Virus record (IMG/VR): IMGVR_UViG_3300026518_000061
Location: 1 to 23,114 of that record
Direction: 5' to 3' (one strand)
DNA length: 23,114 bases
Origin: a virus
A model generated the notes under the pieces. That model was not told where the DNA came from, searched no databases, and saw nothing but the letters and a program-made list of their open reading frames with translations. This document shows positions 1-6,136 of the stretch, piece after piece. How positions within the stretch are numbered: position 1 is the first letter of the stretch; the number at the start of each line of letters is the position of its first letter. Both the position numbers and the translations under genes were made by a program.

Positions 1-20
1 AAGTTGTTTAGAGTTGTCAT
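1..20 (-). CDS. Start of a small minus-strand gene, cut by the window edge
   Basis: Only the first six codons are inside the window (Met-Thr-Thr-Leu-Asn-Asn). The start is supported by an AAAGGATAAGAGAC leader directly before the ATG. The same leader type precedes other genes of this cluster, and the TAA in it is the stop codon of the gene at 26-442. The gene is therefore the next cistron of the leftward operon and is probably translationally coupled to its upstream neighbour. No function can be given. Confidence 0.6.
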
Positions 21-25
21 GTCTC

Positions 26-442
26 TTATCCTTTATGTGTTGTGTTGCTTATTAAGTTCATAGCATCCATGATAATGGCGCTTGCGTCATCGCCTAGCAG
101 TTGTTCGCTATCGTTTGTCAGCGTGTCTAATAATTGAAAAGCACGTTTTAAGTCGTTTTCGTCTGCATTATCCATAATTTGTTGATAAGGGTTTACTTGT
201 TTAATCAACTCCATGTCTTGATAGTACCCATCAACTACATCATGACTCACCTCTGACCAGTCATAATCATAATCATAATCTATTAACGCCCTCACAATCC
301 TGTCGTTATGCTCTGGGTTGTTTATGTCATGTTCTAAGTTTTTAACATATGTTAAATGATCTAGGTTGAGTTCTAGCTCATAACGTATGCACTCGGTTGT
401 GACGTGCGTGTATTGTACTTTGTATGTTGGCTGTTGTTTCAT
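26..442 (-). CDS. Hypothetical acidic protein of the leftward early-type cluster
   Basis: A 138-residue protein that I do not recognise. It is acidic and rich in Asp, Asn and Tyr, with a run of alternating Asp and Tyr near residues 55-61 (DYDYDYDW) and an acidic, probably helical C-terminal half. No cysteine motif, signal peptide or membrane segment is visible. The start is well supported: AAAAGGATAAGAGAT lies directly before the ATG, and the stop codon of the upstream 52-residue gene sits in that Shine-Dalgarno (SD) block. Its own stop likewise overlaps the ribosome binding site of the next gene. The packing suggests co-translation with small neighbours, as in phage early regions. An early regulatory or host-takeover role is only inferred from position. 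Confidence 0.8.
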   Translation of the reverse strand: MKQQPTYKVQYTHVTTECIRYELELNLDHLTYVKNLEHDINNPEHNDRIVRALIDYDYDYDWSEVSHDVVDGYYQDMELIKQVNPYQQIMDNADENDLKRAFQLLDTLTNDSEQLLGDDASAIIMDAMNLISNTTHKG

Positions 443-447
443 ATCTC

Positions 448-606
448 TTATCCTTTTCTAAATAGTATTTTGTAAAACCCTTTCGGGCGTTTTAGATATT
501 TCTCAGCGCGTTCTATCGCTTTGAGGTGCAACCGCTTTTGTGTGTTGTCAATGTATGTGTTCTTATCCATGCGTGACGCAAAATGCAGTGTTGAAGTGTT
601 TAGCAT
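448..606 (-). CDS. Small hypothetical protein, 52 residues
   Basis: A short gene encoding 52 residues, basic overall, with a C-terminal half rich in Lys, Arg and aromatic residues (…AEKYLKRPKGFYKILFRKG). The ATG is preceded by ACACACAAAGGATTTAAAAAC, a good SD. The stop codon TAA is embedded in the AAAAGGATAAGAGAT ribosome binding site of the next gene, the same overlap seen at 20/26. The gene fills an otherwise unexplained gap between two cistrons exactly, which is strong support for it being real. No family is recognised. The basic composition would fit nucleic-acid binding, but this is speculation. Confidence 0.72.
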   Translation of the reverse strand: MLNTSTLHFASRMDKNTYIDNTQKRLHLKAIERAEKYLKRPKGFYKILFRKG

Positions 607-628
607 GTTTTTAAATCCTTTGTGTGTG

Positions 629-841
629 TTAGTTGCTTATAGTACCTATATAATGCACTGAACGGTTGAGAGTGTTAGCGCCATGATAACCATATGCAGC
701 GCCGTTGATCTCGTTTATATATACACCGCTGTAAGTTTCATGACATTGCAACGCATCAAGCACTTGTTCTACGTTGTCGCGCATTGTGTAAAGCGTGACA
801 TGTTGAATGTCGTTCAAGTCTTTAATAGTTGCAATGCTCAT
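629..841 (-). CDS. Hypothetical protein of the leftward cluster, 70 residues
   Basis: A 70-residue protein of unknown family (MSIATIKDLNDIQHVTLYTM…). It looks like a compact alpha/beta fold with no cysteine motif or membrane segment. The start has a strong SD (ACACACAAAGGATAAGACG before ATG). It lies 24 nt downstream of the 30-residue gene and 22 nt upstream of the 52-residue gene, so it belongs to the same leftward transcription unit. The opposite-strand reading frame at 683-880 is a shadow. No function is assigned. Confidence 0.72.
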   Translation of the reverse strand: MSIATIKDLNDIQHVTLYTMRDNVEQVLDALQCHETYSGVYINEINGAAYGYHGANTLNRSVHYIGTISN

Positions 842-865
842 CGTCTTATCCTTTGTGTGTTTGTG

Positions 866-958
866 TTACTCTGCAAATAGCTCTGCTATCACTGCGTCTG
901 TATCTGCTTGTGCATACTCATAAGCTTCTAATAAGTCTTGATCTGTTAAATGTCCCAT
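866..958 (-). CDS. Very small acidic protein, 30 residues
   Basis: A 30-residue gene with sequence MGHLTDQDLLEAYEYAQADT followed by DAVIAELFAE. It is strongly acidic and should form an amphipathic helix, a composition seen in small phage inhibitors and adaptor peptides, though no homologue is recognised. The ribosome binding site is one of the best in the window (CGAGGTAACATAA before the ATG). It is the first cistron after the promoter at 1007-1036, with a leader of about 40 nt, so it is placed to be the most strongly expressed gene of the leftward unit. Confidence 0.68.
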   Translation of the reverse strand: MGHLTDQDLLEAYEYAQADTDAVIAELFAE

Positions 959-996
959 TTATGTTACCTCGTTTTGTGTTGTTTAATTAACTTACC

Positions 997-1013
997 TTAT
1001 ACTTAAAGTATAA
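997..1013. promoter_or_regulatory. Perfect 17-bp palindrome overlapping the leftward -10 (operator-like)
   Basis: The sequence TTATACTTAAAGTATAA has two perfect 8-bp arms around a central A. It covers the -10 hexamer of the leftward promoter on the minus strand. A dyad of this size over a -10 is what an operator for a dimeric repressor looks like. The repressor is not identified. The HTH protein encoded just upstream at 1033-1356 is one candidate. Confidence 0.5.
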
Positions 1014-1036
1014 CGCGAATATTGAACATGTGTCAA
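1007..1036 (-). promoter_or_regulatory. Sigma-70-type promoter for the leftward small-gene cluster
   Basis: Read on the minus strand this is TTGACA, an 18-nt spacer, then TATACT. The -35 (1031-1036) matches the consensus exactly and the -10 (1007-1012) matches 5 of 6. The -35 overlaps the stop codon of the gene at 1033-1356. The first cistron starts at 958, leaving a leader of about 40 nt. Confidence 0.65.
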
Positions 1037-1356
1037 ACATTTTTTACAATAAATTTAGATATTTTTTGACCTTTTACGCGCCAGCCAAAACGTAAGGCTC
1101 TACATATTTCTTGAGGTGTTGAACCTAAAGCCTGTGCAAGTTCTTTTTGCGTTTTGAAAACCTGCGTATCGTTTAAAGCATAATTATATTGAACGTTGCT
1201 TTTCTCGGTTGAAAGGTCTAGCGCGTTTTGTGCTGCGTTGTGATAGCACCAAGATAAAGCGTCTAAATAGTTATCTGTACTATGGACTAGGTGAAGTGGG
1301 TTTTTTGTTTGTGTGGTGATTGTCAGTGTGTGTTCAGTTTTATAAATGTTGTACAT
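1033..1356 (-). CDS. Small protein with C-terminal helix-turn-helix-like motif
   Basis: A 107-residue protein. The N-terminal 60 residues are not recognised. The C-terminal part, residues about 66-104 (VFKTQKELAQALGSTPQEIC then RALRFGWRVKGQKISKF), has the pattern of a short HTH followed by a basic wing. It resembles the NUMOD-type DNA-binding modules found in phage homing endonucleases and small phage regulators. No nuclease motif is present, so it is more likely a free DNA-binding protein. The start has AAAGGCAC upstream of ATG. It is the leftward gene nearest the repeat-rich intergenic region and lies directly upstream of the palindrome-bearing promoter at 997-1036, so a regulatory role at either site is plausible but inferred. 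Confidence 0.7.
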   Translation of the reverse strand: MYNIYKTEHTLTITTQTKNPLHLVHSTDNYLDALSWCYHNAAQNALDLSTEKSNVQYNYALNDTQVFKTQKELAQALGSTPQEICRALRFGWRVKGQKISKFIVKNV

Positions 1357-1395
1357 GTGATAATGTGCCTTTGTTGTTGTGATTAAGATGGATGT

Positions 1396-1424
1396 TAATT
1401 AGCATTATTTTAAGATACTGTCAA
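1396..1424 (-). promoter_or_regulatory. Candidate promoter for the HTH gene at 1033-1356
   Basis: On the minus strand: TTGACA (1419-1424), a 17-nt spacer, then TAATTA (1396-1401) preceded by TGC, which gives an extended -10. The -35 is perfect but the -10 hexamer is poor, so the call rests on the -35, the correct spacing and the extended element. Confidence 0.4.
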
Positions 1425-1438
1425 GTTGTCGGTGAGTT

Positions 1439-1478
1439 GCTGTAAATTACCAAAAATTTTGGTGTAACGCTGTAAATT
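1439..1478. repeat. GCTGTAAATT direct repeat flanking a 15-bp palindrome
   Basis: GCTGTAAATT occurs at 1439-1448 and again at 1469-1478, exactly 30 bp apart. Between them, at 1449-1463, is the perfect palindrome ACCAAAAATTTTGGT, with 7-bp arms around a central A. The layout is like a protein-binding site with repeated flanks. Confidence 0.6.
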
Positions 1479-1482
1479 CTCA

Positions 1483-1509
1483 AAAAAGATCATCTTTTTT
1501 CATCTTTTT
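1483..1509. repeat. 27-bp perfect direct repeat, copy 1
   Basis: Identical over 27 bp to 1727-1753. It begins AAAAAGATC and holds two successive ATCTTTTT arms. The first AAAAAGAT arm can pair with either one, giving a tight hairpin or one with an 11-nt loop. A GTTACC word follows 6 bp later. Confidence 0.75.
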
Positions 1510-1726
1510 AAATAGTTACCAGTGTGTTGTCAGTGTGTTAAGTGTAGTTTTGTGTTTGTTTTCAGTATGTTATGCGCCGTTTTGTAATAAAATTATCAGT
1601 ATGCAAAAAAACCCTATTTAGCGTTTGAAAAGTATTGAAAATTAATAAAAGGTAACAAAACACTTTTTAATACTCTTAAAATGCCAGATAGGAAAAAGTG
1701 CGAATCTGGTAACTTATCGTGATTTT

Positions 1727-1753
1727 AAAAAGATCATCTTTTTTCATCTTTTT
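1727..1753. repeat. 27-bp perfect direct repeat, copy 2
   Basis: Identical to 1483-1509, 244 bp away. It runs directly into GGTAAC at 1754-1759. The AT-rich stems lack a GC core, so a simple terminator reading is weak. Confidence 0.75.
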
Positions 1754-1815
1754 GGTAACTTTTCGACTGCTAATAAACACACCGTCCAAAATCCTCAAAA
1801 CCTCAAACGTACTTC

Positions 1816-1862
1816 TTAACAGTTGTCAGCGTCTATTAACAGTGTCAATGTCAATTAACAGT
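1816..1862. repeat. Three TTAACAGT iterons
   Basis: TTAACAGT occurs at 1816-1823, 1836-1843 and 1855-1862, with start-to-start spacing of 20 and 19 bp, about two helical turns. TGTCA words are interleaved, and TGACA/TGTCA half-sites follow at about 1864-1877. Phased short words like this are typical of initiator or repressor binding arrays. Confidence 0.5.
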
Positions 1863-1897
1863 TTGACAATGCTGTCAGTTGTGTACGTTGTGTGATT

Positions 1898-1938
1898 GCT
1901 GGCGCTGGTGTGAAGTTGCTTCAACATGCTGGCGCTGT
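1898..1938. repeat. TGCTGGCGCTG repeat pair around a 13-bp dyad
   Basis: TGCTGGCGCTG is found at 1898-1908 and 1928-1938, with a 30-bp period. The dyad TGAAGTTGCTTCA (5-bp arms, 3-bp centre) sits midway at 1911-1923. The symmetrical layout suggests a protein-DNA assembly site. Confidence 0.5.
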
Positions 1939-1944
1939 TTTGCG

Positions 1945-1962
1945 AGGGGGGTAGCTCCCCCT
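1945..1962. promoter_or_regulatory. GC-rich hairpin upstream of the terminase genes
   Basis: AGGGGGG, then TAGC, then TCCCCCT: a 7-bp stem (one G-U pair) with a 4-nt loop. No T-run follows on either strand, so it is not a typical intrinsic terminator. It lies about 200 bp before the terminase operon, where cos sites are often found. Confidence 0.45.
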
Positions 1963-2159
1963 AGTATCTGAACGCCCCACCCCCTCCAGAAATTTTTTGA
2001 AATTTTCAGTTACCAAAAGGTTACTTCCAACATGCTCACCACACCCACAACATCACCCCTCCCTCCTTCACAACAGCTCAAAGGTTATAGTTGTCACTCA
2101 CAACAATATTGTCATCTCAAAACAACTCTGCTAACCTCATAATAACGAGAGGAACGCCC

Positions 2160-2315
2160 ATGCTAATTAACAGTAAAACACTGTCCCTTATGGAACGTCT
2201 GAGTAGAAAGTGCGATAAGTGCCACTGGCCTATGATCGGCATACTTCAAAAATCTGGAAAGCAAGCGCCACGTGAAGTATGTTCCTCATGCGGAGGAAAG
2301 GCGAAGGTAAAGTGA
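2160..2315 (+). CDS. Small zinc-ribbon protein upstream of the terminase
   Basis: A 51-residue protein with two CxxC pairs, Cys18-Cys21 (CDKC) and Cys41-Cys44 (CSSC), spaced as in a zinc ribbon. The segment between them is basic, so nucleic-acid or protein binding is likely. I chose the ATG at 2160 because GAGAGGAACGCCC provides an SD before it. An in-frame TTG at 2091 would add 23 residues without a good SD. Its TGA stop overlaps the GTG start of the next gene (GTGA), so the two are probably translationally coupled. Position directly before the small terminase suggests a packaging or late-control accessory role, but this is inferred from context only. Confidence 0.7.
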   Translation: MLINSKTLSLMERLSRKCDKCHWPMIGILQKSGKQAPREVCSSCGGKAKVK

Positions 2316-2893
2316 CACAACCCACTAGAGCTTACGACCTGTTAGAGGAGTTCGAAAAGCTTTGTGTTGACGAGTATGTAGATCATACGAAGCGTCAGCA
2401 GAAAATGCTTAACGAGCGTATCATACTGGCATTAAAGAAACCCATATGCACTGAACATCTAAAGCGATCACGCGGCGTGCTTCACAGACCCCTCGTCCGC
2501 GCCGCACTTCATGAACGTATAACTGAAGAAGCTGACGAAGAGGATCTTTCCCCGACGAGGGTGATACGAGAGTTGCAGAACATAGCTTTTTCAAACCAGA
2601 AGGATTATTACGAAGCAGGGGACTTTGGAGAGTTAGTGCTTAAGAACATCGACACCATATCACGTGAGAAAATGGCAGCGGTCAAAACCATTGAGTGTTA
2701 CCCCTCACCTATGGGGATGCGTCATAAAGTCGTACTCCACGACAAGAAAGATGCGCAGAAAATGTTAGCGTTACTCATGGGGCTTGTAGCGCCTGAGAAC
2801 CCTCCTGTACTGGAGGATTATGTGTCGCGTAAGGCTCAAGAAGCAAAAGATGAAGCGCCTGAAGAGATCTACGCTAAACTATTGGAGGGTTAA
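2312..2893 (+). CDS. terS: Terminase small subunit
   Basis: About 193 residues from the GTG start. The segment LSPTRVIRELQNIAFSNQKD, then a TIS/MAAVKTIE region, then VVLHDKKDAQKMLALLMGLV follows the conserved layout of the central and C-terminal part of small terminase subunits of the Terminase_2 type, which recognise the packaging site and present DNA to the large subunit. The GTG at 2312 overlaps the previous stop (GTGA) and has GAAGG just upstream. In-frame ATGs at 2279 and 2288 would add 8-11 residues, have weak SDs, and overlap the zinc-ribbon gene more, so they are less likely. The large subunit follows with a TAATG overlap. The family call rests on pattern and position. Confidence 0.75.
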   Translation: MTQPTRAYDLLEEFEKLCVDEYVDHTKRQQKMLNERIILALKKPICTEHLKRSRGVLHRPLVRAALHERITEEADEEDLSPTRVIRELQNIAFSNQKDYYEAGDFGELVLKNIDTISREKMAAVKTIECYPSPMGMRHKVVLHDKKDAQKMLALLMGLVAPENPPVLEDYVSRKAQEAKDEAPEEIYAKLLEG

Positions 2894-4641
2894 TGCACGA
2901 CCTCATAGGATGGCAGCAGACACAAGAGACACAAAAGATACAGCCAGAATGGAAGCCTGAACCACTCTCAAAGGAGCAATGGCCTCCTGACTACGCGGCG
3001 GTGTGGCGTTGGAGAGCAAAACAACTCAAAAAGCTCAGAAGTGATCCGAGACTACTCAAAGCAGCTAAAGCATATTACAGCACCAGACCTACTGAGTTCA
3101 TAATGCATTGGATGGATACGTATGATCCTCGGCGACCTAAGAACAAATGGATACCGTTTGTGTTCTTCATGAAGCAAGAGGAGCTGGTAACGTTCCTCCA
3201 GTCCCTAGACGCAGATCAGGAGAGTGGGCTCATTGAGAAATGTCGTGATATGGGCGCTACGTGGGTATGCTGTGGTTACTCAGTGTGGGCTTTCCTCTTC
3301 CTAGACGATGATGCGACTGGATGGGGTTCACGTAAAGAACAGCTGGTAGACAAGCTCGGAGACGCTGACAGCATCTTTGAGAAAATGCGACTAATTCTAA
3401 AAAGGTTGCCGAAATCCTTCCTTCCCGAAGGGTGGAACTGGTCACGTCACGCTACGTATATGAAACTAATCAATCCTGAGAACGGTTCGACGATCACAGG
3501 AGAAGCTGGGGACAACATTGGGCGCGGAGGTCGTAAAGCGCGTTATTTCAAAGACGAAGCGGCACACTACGAACGCCCTGAGAAGATTGAAGCAGCGCTG
3601 GGTGATAACACCAACGTTCAGATCGACATCTCCTCGGTTAACGGTCTGGGTAACGTGTTCCATAGACGCAGAGAGAACGGTGAGATCTGGTATCCTAACC
3701 GAGAACTCCAAAAAGGTTACGTCCGTGTGATGATAATGGACTGGTCGGATCATCCGCTCAAAACCCAAGAATGGTATGACACTCGTAAAGCCAAATACGA
3801 ACGTGAAGGGATGTCTCACGTCTTTGCGCAAGAGGTTGATCGGAACTATGCGGCAGCAGTTTCAAACGTTATGATCGACTATCAATGGATACAATCCGCA
3901 GTCGATGCTCACATTCATATCCCTTACATGGCTGAAGCGTATGAGGAAAACAAGGGTAAGTGGTATGGAGGGCTTGACGTTGCTGACGATGGTGAGGATA
4001 GGAACTCATTGTCACTTCGAGAGTGGGTGGTTTGGAAGTATGTTGAGGAATGGGGGGATCGTGACCCAGGCGTTACAGCCCGTAGAGCAATCATGAAGAT
4101 CCGTGAGATTGCAGGAAAAGCTATCGTAATGTATGACAGTATTGGTCTTGGAGCGGCTGTCAAGACCGAATACAACCGCCTGACAGAAGACCCAGACCCT
4201 CAGACAGGTGAGATCATTCTCAACAAAAACGAAGTCCCATTCGTACCGTGGAACGCTGGATCGAGCGTTGAGAAACCTTACGAGCGGATCATTCCAGACG
4301 ACACCGAGTCTTCAACAAACAAAGAACATTTCGCAAACCTTAAGGCTCAAGCGTGGCAGTCACTCTCAAATAGGTTCTATAAAACGCATAAAGCTCGCAC
4401 AGAAGGTGTACATTACGACCCAGATGAGTTAATATCACTTGACAGTAACATGCCGATGCTGGAACAGTTGAAGAAAGAACTAGCACAGCCGACCAGAGGT
4501 CAATCGAGCAATCTTAAAATGTTAGTTGATAAGAAGCCGCCAGGGACGAAATCACCTAACAACGCAGACGGTGGAATGATGATGTATTATCTTCTCGACA
4601 TTAACAATCAACCAATCTTGGTAGGTAACTATGGGCATTAA
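2893..4641 (+). CDS. terL: Terminase large subunit (ATPase and nuclease)
   Basis: A 582-residue packaging motor. The ATPase part has a Walker A-like EKCRDMGATW at residues 115-124, a Walker B ARYFKDEA at 216-223 with Asp221 and Glu222, and a coupling-type motif ISSVNG near 246-251. The nuclease part has the RNase H-like acidic residues in GLDVADDGEDRN (Asp362), VMYDSIGLG (Asp415) and NADGGMM (Asp559). The length is usual for the family. The start overlaps the previous stop (TAATG) with GGAGGG just before it. Its last 11 nt overlap the portal gene. It cuts concatemeric DNA and drives it into the prohead through the portal. Confidence 0.95.
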   Translation: MHDLIGWQQTQETQKIQPEWKPEPLSKEQWPPDYAAVWRWRAKQLKKLRSDPRLLKAAKAYYSTRPTEFIMHWMDTYDPRRPKNKWIPFVFFMKQEELVTFLQSLDADQESGLIEKCRDMGATWVCCGYSVWAFLFLDDDATGWGSRKEQLVDKLGDADSIFEKMRLILKRLPKSFLPEGWNWSRHATYMKLINPENGSTITGEAGDNIGRGGRKARYFKDEAAHYERPEKIEAALGDNTNVQIDISSVNGLGNVFHRRRENGEIWYPNRELQKGYVRVMIMDWSDHPLKTQEWYDTRKAKYEREGMSHVFAQEVDRNYAAAVSNVMIDYQWIQSAVDAHIHIPYMAEAYEENKGKWYGGLDVADDGEDRNSLSLREWVVWKYVEEWGDRDPGVTARRAIMKIREIAGKAIVMYDSIGLGAAVKTEYNRLTEDPDPQTGEIILNKNEVPFVPWNAGSSVEKPYERIIPDDTESSTNKEHFANLKAQAWQSLSNRFYKTHKARTEGVHYDPDELISLDSNMPMLEQLKKELAQPTRGQSSNLKMLVDKKPPGTKSPNNADGGMMMYYLLDINNQPILVGNYGH

Positions 4642-6100
4642 GCAAGAAAAACACCCCCTATTAAAACGAGCGCCTGATCTTGGTAAAATGGTTCCGTACT
4701 GGGACAAAACCGATGCGATCATCGAAGGTCATGACGCAATGCGTAGAGCAGGTGAGGAGTTTCTACCTAAGTTCGGTGACGAAGAGCAGTCAGACTACAA
4801 GAAGCGTCTGACGATCACTAAGTTCACTAACATCTTCCGTGACGTTGTTGAAGGGCTCTCAAGCAAACCTTTCCAAGAGGAAGTAACGTTGATCGGAAGT
4901 GACGTGCCTGAAGAGATCGTCAACTTCATTGAGAACGTAGACGGGTCTGGTAACAATCTGACAGTGTTCGCGGCTCAGACGTTCTACAACGCAATCGCAA
5001 GCGCTATTGACTGGATCTTCGTAGATTACCCGTCTGTAGACGTTACGCGCTCAATGACACGTGCAGAAGCTAAAGCGCGAAATATTAAACCTTTCTGGTC
5101 ACACATTCTAGGACGCAACGTACTTGAGATCAGAACGGAAGTTTTCGGGTCTGACGAGGTTATCGTGTACTTTCGAGTGTTAGAACCTGAGATTGACGGA
5201 AAAGATAAGGTTCGTGTCTTCACTAAACTTCCTGACGCTGTTGTGTGGGAACTTTATGAAGAGAACCCAGAAGCTAAGAAACTCGAAGACAAGATGGTTA
5301 AAATTGACGAAGGGCAACTTTCAATCGATGTAATCCCTATGGTTCCTTTCATCACTGGTCGTCGTGAAGGTAAAAAATTCAACATTCAACCGATCATGCA
5401 GGACGCAGCAGACCTTCAGGTTACATTGTATCAGGAAGAAAGCGGTCTACAGTTCATCAAGACGATGGCTGGTTATCCAATGCTTGCTGCTAACGGTATT
5501 AGACCAGAACGAGACAAAGACGGGCAACCTAAAAAGCTTCCAATCGGTCCGATGAAGGTTCTCTACGGTGCTCCTGACGGTTCAGGGAACCACGGAACAT
5601 GGAGCTATGTTGAGCCGAATGCAAACTCAATGGAGTTCTTAAAGAAGAGTATCGACAGCACGAAGCAGGATCTGCGTGAGCTTGGCCGTCAACCACTCAC
5701 AGCATTGTCCTCACAGCTTACAACAGTGACGACTTCTATCGCAGCTGGTAAAGCTAAAACAGCAGTCGGTGCTTGGGCTCTCATGCTCAAAGACGCGCTT
5801 GAGAACGCTTTAATGCTGACAGCGAAGTATATGAACTTAGAATATGAAACTGAGGTCAACGTCTACACAGACTTCGACAATGTGAGCGATACTAATGCTG
5901 ATATTGACAATCTCCTTACAGCTCGTGAGAAAGGTGACATCTCTCGTGAGACACTTCACTTTGAGATGAAGCGCCGTAAGATTCTTTCACCTGAGTTTAG
6001 TACTGAGGAAGAAAACAAACGACTTCTCGCAGAAATTCCTTCTGACGGATTGGATGCTCCTGAGAATGAGGAAGACATTGACAACGAAGATGATGTCTGA
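4631..6100 (+). CDS. Portal protein (DUF4055-type)
   Basis: A 489-residue protein directly downstream of the large terminase. The N-terminus (HPLLKRAPDLGKMVPYWDKT, then DAIIEGHDAMRRAGEEFLP) and the following FRDVVEGLSSKPF segment match the layout of DUF4055 portal proteins. The C-terminus is acidic (DAPENEEDIDNEDDV), as often in portals. It should form the dodecameric ring at the unique capsid vertex, serving as DNA channel and tail docking site. The ATG lies inside the terminase gene, overlapping by 11 nt, with GGTAGGTAACT as SD. The scaffold gene follows after 36 nt with its own AGG-type SD. Confidence 0.85.
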   Translation: MGIKQEKHPLLKRAPDLGKMVPYWDKTDAIIEGHDAMRRAGEEFLPKFGDEEQSDYKKRLTITKFTNIFRDVVEGLSSKPFQEEVTLIGSDVPEEIVNFIENVDGSGNNLTVFAAQTFYNAIASAIDWIFVDYPSVDVTRSMTRAEAKARNIKPFWSHILGRNVLEIRTEVFGSDEVIVYFRVLEPEIDGKDKVRVFTKLPDAVVWELYEENPEAKKLEDKMVKIDEGQLSIDVIPMVPFITGRREGKKFNIQPIMQDAADLQVTLYQEESGLQFIKTMAGYPMLAANGIRPERDKDGQPKKLPIGPMKVLYGAPDGSGNHGTWSYVEPNANSMEFLKKSIDSTKQDLRELGRQPLTALSSQLTTVTTSIAAGKAKTAVGAWALMLKDALENALMLTAKYMNLEYETEVNVYTDFDNVSDTNADIDNLLTAREKGDISRETLHFEMKRRKILSPEFSTEEENKRLLAEIPSDGLDAPENEEDIDNEDDV

Positions 6101-6136
6101 CATCCTGACTAAAACTTAACCCAAATAGGCAACGAA

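Larger units (their letters stand above)
1357..2159. other. Repeat-rich intergenic region between leftward and rightward genes
   Basis: About 800 bases with no supportable gene on either strand. They hold a 27-bp perfect direct repeat, a 15-bp palindrome between two GCTGTAAATT copies, five GGTAAC/GTTACC words, three TTAACAGT words spaced 19-20 bp, a pair of TGCTGGCGCTG repeats around a 13-bp dyad, and a GC-rich hairpin at 1945-1962 beside C-rich sequence. The left part is AT-rich and the right part becomes C-rich before the terminase genes. The position next to the small terminase and this density of iterated elements suggest a control region, origin or packaging region. Which one cannot be settled from sequence alone. 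No convincing rightward promoter was found in it. Confidence 0.7.

Noticed and set aside
683-880. Plus-strand open frame opposite the small leftward genes
   Set aside because: Overlaps two minus-strand genes that have strong SDs; its own start lacks one.
1573-1629. 18-codon plus-strand frame in the intergenic region
   Set aside because: No SD, very short, and in an AT-rich stretch.
1663-1738. 23-codon minus-strand frame starting MKKDDLF in the 27-bp repeat copy 2
   Set aside because: No SD. The copy 1 frame stops after seven codons, so the shared start comes from the DNA repeat, not from coding.
1997-2025. Possible rightward promoter TTGAAA-N17-GTTACT before the terminase genes
   Set aside because: The -10 agrees at only 3 of 6 positions and overlaps a GTTAC repeat. 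It is too weak to annotate.
2091-2159. TTG start for the zinc-ribbon gene
   Set aside because: Weak SD, and the added residues look like translated intergenic sequence with a TTGTCA repeat and the palindrome ACAATATTGT.
3466-3831. 121-codon minus-strand open frame inside the large terminase
   Set aside because: Antisense shadow of a strongly conserved gene, without an SD or a recognisable domain.
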